A DNA stretch of 10,526 bases, taken from JBAJNL01 sp036881885. GTDB taxonomy: Bacteria > Pseudomonadota > Alphaproteobacteria > Holosporales > Hepatobacteraceae. The stretch spans positions 1 through 10,526 of the forward strand of contig JBAJNL010000041.1 of NCBI GenBank assembly GCA_036881885.1. Direction: 5' to 3'. The notes beneath the pieces were generated by a model. The model saw nothing but the letters and a program-made list of their open reading frames with translations. It searched no databases and had not been told where the DNA came from. A program made the position numbers and the translations under genes. Each line of letters begins with the position of its first letter. Position 1 is the stretch's first letter. Of the stretch, positions 1-9,100 are shown one piece after another.

Positions 1-562
<562 letters not shown>

Positions 563-623
563 CATTCAGGAAAGTGCTTTGTGGCTTTGAAAAGCCCAAT
601 GTTCAATATTTTTTCTTTTAAAG

Positions 624-660
624 AAAGCCGTTGCCGTTGTTGCAGCGGCTTTTTTGTTTT
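624..660 (+). terminator. Intrinsic terminator of the rRNA transcript
   Basis: An 11-bp stem pairs 624-634 with 642-652 (one G-U pair) around a 7-base loop, and it runs into a T-rich tail (650-660). It lies about 60 bases after the end of 23S on the same strand, so the rRNA transcript appears to stop here. That leaves no room for a linked 5S gene. Confidence 0.85.
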
Positions 661-1115
661 ATGTATGTGCTTTTTTTACCTTAGGAAGCGTTTTTAAGAT
701 TATTGCCGCCGTTTAAAGCGTTTAAAGAGAGCTTTCTTTTTTATTTAAGAAGTGTTTTGCATTGTGCTGCCTTTTTAAAGGCCACTTTAAAAATCGCTTG
801 TGATCTTCTTAACCAGGCATACCCGTGTGTCGGGTCTTTTGACAAGCCAGGCGCTTGCAAAAACCAAATACTCAGCCGTCTTATGATCTTTGCTTTTGTT
901 GAAGCAGCAAAGAAACACTTATTATTTGCTGTGCGTTCTTGAAACTCTCTTTGCTGGGTCTCTTTCATGCCTCTTTAGGCTTTTTCTTGCTCTGCACCTG
1001 AGAGAGAAACCCACCTCTTGCCGTGCGCGTTTATTTTTCTCTGTGCGCTTATGTCTTTGTGAGAAGGTAGTCTTCAAGCTGTTAAAACAGGATTTGTGCC
1101 CTTTTTAAAACCCAT
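661..1115. other. Gene-poor gap between convergent terminators
   Basis: About 455 bases lie between the rRNA terminator and the terminator of the minus-strand gene array. I see no 5S rRNA, no tRNA T-loop (no GGTTCGAATCC-like sequence on either strand) and no insertion-sequence ends. The longest minus-strand frame from an ATG (741-968, 75 residues, basic and alanine-rich) has a purine-rich AAAGAGG that ends only one base before the ATG, too close for a ribosome binding site. The plus-strand frames start at TTG or have unlikely leucine/cysteine-rich composition. The visible structures are the palindrome at 772-793 and a weak GCCT/AGGC hairpin with a short T run near 970-985. It could be a decayed gene or unrecognised small RNA, but nothing in the sequence requires that. 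Confidence 0.6.
772..793. repeat. Perfect 9-bp inverted repeat, 4-base loop
   Basis: TTTTTAAAG (772-780) and CTTTAAAAA (785-793) are exact inverted copies around GCCA. The stem is AT-rich and has no adjoining T run of its own, so it is a weak terminator at best. It may be chance in AT-rich DNA or a protein-binding palindrome. Confidence 0.5.
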
Positions 1116-1166
1116 AAAAAAACACGGCGCCCTCTAGATAATTTCTAGATAAACGCCGTGTTTTTT
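1116..1166 (-). terminator. Strong terminator after the zincin gene, possibly bidirectional
   Basis: CACGGCG (1123-1129) pairs with CGCCGTG (1154-1160), extended by an A tract (1116-1122) facing a T tract (1161-1166). The apical part contains two TCTAGA copies that can pair with each other, giving a long two-tier hairpin. It sits 21 bases beyond the TAA stop of the minus-strand gene. The A/T tracts on both sides would let it also stop plus-strand read-through from the rRNA gene. Confidence 0.9.
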
Positions 1167-1187
1167 ACTTAGCTGTCAACTGCTTGT

Positions 1188-2996
1188 TTAATAATTATAA
1201 TCAGCGTCGTAAGGCTCTTGTGGTTCTTTTGCAACAAGATCAGGATATGCTGTCTCAAATCCTTCGGGGTCAATTTGGTATCCAAGGGATTTAAATCCAC
1301 ACGCGATGGCGCCATCTAGCATCGGAAATCCGCCCCAGTGAAGAGCATTTGGTTGAATGCTTCTTAACAGTGCTCGCCCCATGTGATTATCACCTGTTAT
1401 GGGTAGGCCTTCTGTACCTATACGCGGGTCACCTGCTTTGTAAAAAGAAGGATTTTCTTGTTGTAGTGTTGTGGCATAGTCTTTACAAGGTTTGGCAGTC
1501 AGCAAGTAGTAGGTTTTTCCAGTTTTCTGGTCTGTAAATTTTTCCATCATTGGCGAAAAACCGTTCTGAAAGCGATAGCTGGTATTGCCTTGCGGGTCTA
1601 CTATCCCAAAGATGTTCCAATTCAGAAAACAATGAAGCATTTCATGTGTCAAAAGGCCTTCAGCTGTGCGGCCCGTGGCGTTGGGTCCTTTTTTTGCAAC
1701 AAGCTGCACCATGTGGTCCGTGGAGAGGCTCATGCCACAGTTTTTGGTAACGCCAGAGTTTGGATACCACTGTGAAGGTCCTGCGCTGGCAATGTTTTGA
1801 GGGTCGTAAGCACCAATATTTTTAATATAGATGTTCACTTTGAAGCCATTTGGCATTGTGTCGCTTCCGGTTATCAGGGTTTCAAAACGCTTTAGAACAT
1901 CACGCATTGACGCTTGAAGAAAGGCAGGTACATTGTGCGCAGTGATGTGTAGGCCTTCTGCAAGCCTTGATGGTGAATCAACTGTCACGGTTTGAAAGTT
2001 TTCATAACACAGCTTGCCTGTGATGTGTGAGACAATTTCTCGTGCAGCTGGCGTGACACACAAAGATTGATCTTGTGCTGATGAGCGGACACGATTCCAG
2101 TTTTCCATATCCATGGCGAAATGTTTTGGGTAGGTGATACCCTCTCGTATGGCGATAGCAATGCGTTCTTGCGCGGCACTGATGCTTTCAGGATTGATTG
2201 CTGGACACCAAACGCCATCTTGTGTCAGGAGGTTGTCAAGTATGAGGTCTCCATTACAAAATTCAGTTAAGTTCACACCTAAAGGTTTTTGAAGTGCAAG
2301 ACCTTTTTTGTAATCTTCCTTTTTTGCTTTGATGCTTTCACTTGTGTCGGGACACTTTTGTCTCAAGCATCGCTCGAGAGCCTGGTGTTCACCGGGAGTT
2401 TCGCAGGGATGTTCAGTATTTAAGACAGAAGAGTCATCTAGCCAGTTTGGCGGAGGAATGATATCGCCTCTGCGTGTGGTGGTGTAGCGATTTATCATTT
2501 CTGTGCTACATTGTTTTTCTGCTGTGGTTAAGGCATAGGTTTTAGGATTCTCAACTTCGTCAGTGTCTGGGCCAAATTTCTTTTGACCCTCTGTTAGTAC
2601 TTCTTCTGCCCAATCTATCTGATGCGAATCAATAGGTTGTCTAAGTATAGGAGAAGGGATTTCAGAAAAGGGGGGAGACGCTGTGGTGGTTTGCAGGCCT
2701 TTGGCAGCACAGATGGCAAGGCTGCCAGTCGCGCAAAGAGTGCTTGCCACACTTATGCTAGCCACTGTGCCAACCCCGATGATAGCAGCTGTGGCGCCAA
2801 CGCCTGCCTTTTGCCACGTGCTTAGGTTATTCCATTTTTGGCTTATCCAGCTGCACCCTGATTCTTCCTCCCCTGAACTGTACGCTAAGTTGTAAATATA
2901 GGTGTATGTATCTTTTGAGCTTTTTCCTGCAAGGTAATTTTGTGTCAGTGCTGTGCAAAGCAACACGGTTGTTAAGGATAAAAATAGTTTGTTCAC
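1188..2996 (-). CDS. Secreted HExxH zinc-metalloprotease-like protein, 602 aa
   Basis: This is a probable exported metallopeptidase. Residues 1-23 form a signal peptide (Lys3, then LFLSLTTVLLCTALT). The cysteine at 14 is not in a good lipobox. Residues 64-100 are a glycine/alanine-rich hydrophobic stretch that could be a membrane segment. The middle (about 120-340) is cysteine-containing and unassigned. Residues 385-455 read like a zincin fold: a beta strand (FKVNIYIKNIG), a small glycine-containing loop region, then LLTHEMLHCF, with HEMLH at 451-455 as zinc-binding and catalytic residues. About 100 residues on, ALHWGG (551-556) is followed by a hydrophobic segment ending KSLGYQID (569-576). 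This recalls the distant third histidine ligand and C-terminal 'S-[LI]-G-Y' segment of leishmanolysin (M8) peptidases, although the usual HALGF glycine after HExxH is absent, so the M8 link is tentative. The start is GTG, supported by the upstream site at 3007-3013. The gene is co-directional with the giant toxin-like gene 149 bases upstream and ends at a strong terminator. Confidence 0.85.
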   Translation of the reverse strand: MNKLFLSLTTVLLCTALTQNYLAGKSSKDTYTYIYNLAYSSGEEESGCSWISQKWNNLSTWQKAGVGATAAIIGVGTVASISVASTLCATGSLAICAAKGLQTTTASPPFSEIPSPILRQPIDSHQIDWAEEVLTEGQKKFGPDTDEVENPKTYALTTAEKQCSTEMINRYTTTRRGDIIPPPNWLDDSSVLNTEHPCETPGEHQALERCLRQKCPDTSESIKAKKEDYKKGLALQKPLGVNLTEFCNGDLILDNLLTQDGVWCPAINPESISAAQERIAIAIREGITYPKHFAMDMENWNRVRSSAQDQSLCVTPAAREIVSHITGKLCYENFQTVTVDSPSRLAEGLHITAHNVPAFLQASMRDVLKRFETLITGSDTMPNGFKVNIYIKNIGAYDPQNIASAGPSQWYPNSGVTKNCGMSLSTDHMVQLVAKKGPNATGRTAEGLLTHEMLHCFLNWNIFGIVDPQGNTSYRFQNGFSPMMEKFTDQKTGKTYYLLTAKPCKDYATTLQQENPSFYKAGDPRIGTEGLPITGDNHMGRALLRSIQPNALHWGGFPMLDGAIACGFKSLGYQIDPEGFETAYPDLVAKEPQEPYDADYNY

Positions 2997-3006
2997 GATA
3001 GAGCAA

Positions 3007-3013
3007 TCCTTTT
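3007..3013 (-). promoter_or_regulatory. Ribosome binding site fixing a GTG start
   Basis: On the minus strand AAAAGGA lies 10 bases before the GTG at 2996. There is no in-frame ATG immediately upstream, and the encoded signal peptide begins exactly at this GTG, so the site decides the start. Confidence 0.65.
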
Positions 3014-3145
3014 ATAAAATATGCCCAAAGATGATCAAAAAAAATATTTTGTGTCATATGAAAAAAGAAAAAACATTCATTTAAATTGCTTTTTATTTAA
3101 AATTTAATCTTTTTAGTGATAAAAGTATTTTTTTTTTGCCAGAAA

Positions 3146-6100
3146 TCAAAGAACAAGAGAAGGTTTGTCAGCGTTTTCTACATAGACGGTTTCTGTTTTG
3201 TTGGTGGTGGCATCAAACGCTTTATAAAAATGTTTATAAAAAAGAAGCCGCAAAGGGCCGTGATAGGTGTCGTGGATGCTGTGCTTTGTGACACGATCTT
3301 TATGCTGATGAACATGCTGACGCAGGATGGACGTTTGGTTGCTCTCTTTTTGAATAAAAAGATGCGGAATAGCACTTGTGGGTATCAGAACCGTTTGTGA
3401 GTTGTCTTGCACAAGATGAGGTCTGGCTGTTGTGTCTAATTGCATCTGGTGCGTGATGTCACTTGACGTACAGTTGGTGAGATCAAGTATCTTGTTTTGA
3501 TGAACAAACAGGGGCCGCCTGTCAGCACAAAGCTGATTCCAGTTAGTGACCGTCAGCGCTTTTTTCTCGCCCCTTTGATTACGCAGTAAGAAAGTGACCC
3601 TATCATCACTCACATCAAGGTCATATAAAAACAAAGAGGGATCTAGGTGCAGAATAGGCGTTTTTTCGCCGGCTAACGCCAGCGTTGTTTGTTCGGGCGC
3701 GTGGTGCACATGATACAAAGCTTTTTGGTCAAAAAACGCTTCGGTCTTTTGATGGATCCAAGATTCAATAGAAGGCGCTTGTAGTATTGTTTCGCGCCAT
3801 GGTGTGTCTGTCTGGCCATTGGGTGTATGCAGCACCAAAGAAGACGGATCTCCCCAATTGTTTAGACTGCTGTAAAGGCCTTTCAAGATAATTGTTGCAT
3901 TTTTGTGTGGTTCATAAAGAACCGCATCACCTGCTGACCTGAGCGTAACATAGTTGGTTTCAGGCAAATAAAGTCCATTGTAGCCTTGCCAATCTTTTTT
4001 TTCGACTACTGTGATTTTATGGGTATTAAAACTTAAAAAGTAAAAAGGTGTGCGTTCACACAAAACAGTGTGTGCAGAGTGGGTTCTGGGATGGCAGTTT
4101 GAAAGACCGTAAGTTTTGCCCTCATAATGTATTTGAAGGGGTGTTTGCGCGGTCATGTGATCTAAAGTTATCTTGCCGTTTTGTGCCTGTGTTTTGTGAT
4201 GGGTGTGCAAGATCAATCTGTTGTTTTTTTGTTCAATCTTATGCAGTTGGTAAGGGCTGTTTGCTGGAAAAGAAAGCACATCATATTTACCATCGGGCGC
4301 TGCGGGTTGGTTGTTGATAACGATGTTTTGAACCCAGTCTTGAAAAAGATAGTGGTGATGGCCGGGGCCATAGTTCAGAAAAAGATCATCTATCGCAAAG
4401 GAGGGCGGTTGCGTGACCGCAACAGCGTGCGAAGTGAGAGGATGTGAATCCCACTTGATCAAAGCGTGTTGCGTGCCATGTTGAATGTGAAAAGTGCCGC
4501 TAAGATTAAATTTGTCGGTTTTTAAGGTGGTATTTTGGCCCATGTGCTCGAGTGCGTCACTGTTGAGCAAGGGCAGTAATTCTGATTCCCCAAAAAGATG
4601 CAAATTGGTGATTTTTTGATGTGTATTGCGTGCGCTTAGCTTTTCAGAAAAAACGGGCGTTACGTTTGCAATGAAGGCATCACGCCACAAATCTTGGCAC
4701 GTGAACACAACAGCGTGTTTTTCTTTTTGAAAGTTGTGCAATGCAATCACGTGACTGTTCTGTGTGGTGACAGAAAGGGTATTCTGCTGCCAATCAATGC
4801 TGCGCAGGTCATCAAGTGTGTCAAGCAAGATGCGGTGCTGCTGGGGCGTGTCTTCAAGCAAAAGCGTGCTTGTGCCTTGTGCATCTTTTGATGGTATCAA
4901 GATTGTTTCTCTGTGATGCGGGTTTATGGTTTCGCCCCCGTTTAAAGCGATAGAGGTTGGATCGGGGTTTGATGTTGTATGTCCGCTCAAAAGAGTGATA
5001 ACGTCCTGTCCTCCTCCGCCATCAATGTATTTGATAGACTGGGGCGCACGAATGTGTTGTGCATGGGGTGAGCCTATAAGGTTTTCAAAATGAGAAAAAC
5101 GCGCACTGTGGTGATAGGGCGAAAAATCATACTGAAACTGCAACGTGTCATCACCGTCTCCGCCATCAATTAAAAGTGAGCGAAAGTGATCGAAGGGAGC
5201 TGAGACAACAAACGTGTCATCTTGATTGCCCAGGGTCAGGTTAAAGTTTCGAAAAAGTGCTTCTGGGCTTAAAATTGTTGTGGATGGATTGTTTTCGGGA
5301 AAACCTGCCGTCAGGGGATGTGTGATATAAGCGAAAAGATGCTCGGACAGAGATGTGACGTTTTGTAGCATAACGCTGTTGTGACAAAAGTTTTTACCTG
5401 CTTCACGAGAAGAGTCAAGATGCATGCGCTGTACACGGATTTCATGATCACCTGGTTTGCAAAAACACTTGTGATGATTGCATGCATAAGTGTGCTCTTT
5501 TAAATAAGATCGCTCGGATTGAATATCGTTTGCTGTGGGGTTGCACAGCCATCGGGTTCCCCGTGGAGCAGGCAGGATGCGTGAGTAGGAAGATGCTCTG
5601 TTTCTTTGAGAAAAATCAGGGTGTAAATCTATAACAGAAACATCTAAAGGAGGCAGTATAGGTTGTGTTTGAAGGGTTTGCCAGTTATAGCGGCAGGGCC
5701 CTTGACCTGAAAAAAGATCCGACAGATCCTCCCAAAAAGTTGCTGAGCGAACGGTTTTTTTGGTGGTGCGTTGCAAGTCGTTTAGTGTTGCAATCAAAAA
5801 GCCATAGTCACCAGAGTGCATATAGGTTGTCACCAAGGTTTCAAGATAGTGCTGGTAGGCTGCTTTGGCCTCGATATCGTCGCGCAGATAAGAGGAGGCA
5901 TCAAACCCTGCAAAGAAGCGCCAAAAATTGGCAAATTTTTCTCCCTCTGTTAGCGTGATTTGGTCTTCAAGTTGCTCTAGCTGAAGGCCTGCTTGAACAA
6001 GCTGTTGGGTTAAAGACAGCACAAGACTGGCGGCCAAGCCAACGGGACCAAAGGTGGCGCCGTATCCGGTAAGCAGTGCTGTGGCCTCCATGACATCAAG

Positions 6101-9100
6101 CGCAATATAGCCAGTGTCAACGGCGATGTTAAGTGTTGCGGTTTGTTTGTCGTAAGTATTGTCAGCGTGCTGAAAGTTTCGAATACTTTTTGCAAGGTCG
6201 ATCACATCAAGGGCAGCGCCAACTGATTGACCTAAAACAGGTGCCGAGCGCATGAGTCTTTGTTTAAGAGGCCCCTCTGCAAGGCTATGGGCAATGGCTG
6301 TAACGTGTTTTTCAATTTGTTTGTTGAGGCCATGCATAACCAGCATAGTGGCGGGACCTTCAAAATTTCCGTGAATAAAATCTTTTGCCATCAAAAGGCC
6401 TGTATTCACCATGTGTGCACTGGATAATCCTTTGTGTGCCCAATGTTGATGTAAACGTTTTGAAAGTTTTACTTTGTCATCAGTTGTCATGGGGTGGCAT
6501 AGGTTACGTTTGTGGCGTGCTCTTTTTGCTTTACAGACCGCTAAGGGGCTAACGCCAACGGGTAGCTCATCTTCAACACGCCGTCGTTTGGTGGGTGGGC
6601 TGGTTAAGTGCGTTAGAAGATCCTCTGAATCTGCGCGTCGCTCGGGTGTTGAGGCATATGAAAGAGACAGGTCACGCACAACGCTGTGATGCGCTGCATC
6701 AGTGATGGTGTGTGCGTTGGTGTCATGCGCAATATAAAACGCGTGCTCCCCAACGTGTGTTGGTTCTGCGACGATGCCGACAGAAACAAGTTTTTTAAAA
6801 CTGTGCAGACCATCTGCGTACCGGTTGTGCCTTGTTTGTGCAAGGGCTTCGTTTGCAAGGTGGGAGGGTCTCTGTATGCCATGTCCATGTTTGTTTTCAA
6901 TCACGGTCATTGTGTCATCATGTTTAAACACGATATCGGGCCTTTTGCGCCCGGTGCCGCCTGACTCATTGACGTTCAGAATCTCTATGTGTTCTGTGTT
7001 GTCTGCAAGAGATCCTAAAATAAGACCTTGTTGATACGATTCATTTTGTCGACCTCTTTGTGAAAAAATCTGATTGGAGAAAGCAGAAAGCGTGTTGAGG
7101 TATGAGATAAAATCCTCGCGCTCCTTTGTTTGGTCGAGCTTTTTAATGAACTGCGCAAAAGAATCGGTTGTGCCTTGAGTGTCAAAAGGAACAGGGCGCG
7201 TTTTTGATGAAAGAGGTGGTGATGCTATATCGTTGAATGTATTGAAGGTAAAGTCTGAAGCCTGTACCGGTCCCGCACGCCCATAGGTAATCTTGGATGT
7301 GATAAAATGGGCCACATCAAGATTTTGTGCGTGGATTTCTTGAAGCGCATCAAAAGGTAAAGTGCTTGCTGTCGTGCCCGATCTGCCTTCAAGGTGAAAA
7401 ACAACAAGTTTGTTGCCATAGGTTGGGCGCACAAAAATGAGGGCATTGTCATAGGTGTTTTCTGTGTGTGCCCATACAGCTTGCAGATTTTTTTTCGCCA
7501 TCCCTTGTGCTAAAAAGCCGGAAAAAAAAGCCGGAAAAAAAGCAGTGTTGCGTGCATTAAGGTCATGGTGTTTGATGTTCTTTTTTGCAAAAAGCTCAAA
7601 ATTATACCGAAAGGCTTCTGTGTCATCATTTGCTAAAAAGCGCGATAGATCCGTGTGCTGGTCAAGCTGTGGCACGGTATAAAAATCTTTTTCCATTTGA
7701 ACATCATGAGGGTGAAAAGACATGCCAACACGCCACGCGTGCTTGATGTTTGGAAAGCGATTCATTTCAACGCCATACTCTTTTTCATGCATTTGTTGCA
7801 TGGCTAAACGACTTGTACTGCCCCGTTTGAGCTCGAACAAAACGGCTGTTTCGCTTTCGCTACGGGGAATCAGTGCAAGGTCAACACGTCCCTTGCCTGA
7901 TTGCAGCTCGACAACAGGGAAAAAGTGTCCTTCTTTAACATGTGTCAGCATTTTGGCGGTTAAAATGCCTTTATAGAAGTCCTCACGCACACCCGCGGCA
8001 AGGTAGGGCTCGATAACTCTTCTTTGTGTGTCTTGAATCATCGAATGAAAGGTGTCAAAGGCCGACCGCTGCATACTGTGTTCATCCACAAGTAGCCCTT
8101 TTAAGGTGGCACCCTCTTGTTCAAAACTTGTGTGAGCGGTTGTCTCAAAAAGTGTCGTTTTGTGTGGTGCGATATCGGGATGTGATGTTAAAAAAGCATG
8201 ACCGGCACGTCGATCAGAAGGACGCAACTTGTGCGTGCGTGCGTTATAAGATGCGTCATGTGCATGCCACTTAAGCTGAAACGGTGGTGTCTCTTTAAGC
8301 TGGGCATCCAAAACCAGGCGCTGGATCTTTCGCTCTCTTAGATCAGGGCGGTCGCGCATGGCCTGCTCAAGATCTTGCCAGGGCCTTGTGTGGCTCAGGC
8401 TGTCCAAAGATTCTTCAAGCAAAGAGGGTCTTTTAGAAAAATGCTCGCACTGCTCGTCCTTAATCAGGTTTCTTTGGCGGTGGGGAGGGTGCCTTTTATC
8501 CTTCAAAATTTCTTGAAAAGTATGGGGATCATGTGTTTTGAGAAACAGAGACTCAGGTGTTCTGCCTTGATTAAAAGAAGCTAGGCTTTCTTGACGAATG
8601 CGTTCCTTAAAGGCCGATAGTGCTAAAGATTTGGCTCTATCTGTACGTTGGTGGTGATTTCTGAACTCTGCTAAAAGGATGGGGTCCAGGCTGTTTTCTC
8701 TTGGTAAAACAAGAAATTGGGCGTGATCCAGCGCAAGCTCTTGTGCATTGGCTTTTGTATACTGATAAACGCTGCCGCCTGTTTTAAGCCCAAAATCGTG
8801 CAAAAGTGTGCCAAAGAGAGCAGGCGTTGTATCATAGGATGTTGTGTGTATGTACTTTTCTAGATGTGACCTTAAATAGAGCTTAAAAAGCTCGGGATCA
8901 TCTTTTAAAAGATCGACCAGCTCACGCCTGTCATTGGGGTGGGCAACCGGCACAGGCTTGACGATGGGCGTTGCGGCGGCCGAATGCCACGGTAAAATAG
9001 TTGTAAGCAGTGCCTCAAAAAGTTGATCAGCTTCTACAAGCAAACTTGTGACAGGATTGTCTAAAGCCGTTTGGCTATCTGCACGCTTAAAAAAGCGAAC

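Noticed and set aside
741..968. 75-codon minus-strand frame from an ATG in the gene-poor gap
   Set aside because: The purine-rich stretch sits one base before the ATG, it overlaps an equally long plus-strand frame, and its composition resembles no family I recognise. It could be revisited if it proves conserved.
3011..3038. TTGATC and TATAAA with a 16-base spacer before the zincin gene (minus strand)
   Set aside because: Transcription from it would begin at or inside the ribosome binding site, so it is unlikely to be the working promoter.
3128..3137. Run of ten T bases near the 3' end of the giant gene
   Set aside because: It is just outside the coding sequence, reads as an A run in the minus-strand transcript, and has no adjoining GC hairpin, so it is neither a terminator nor a frameshift site.
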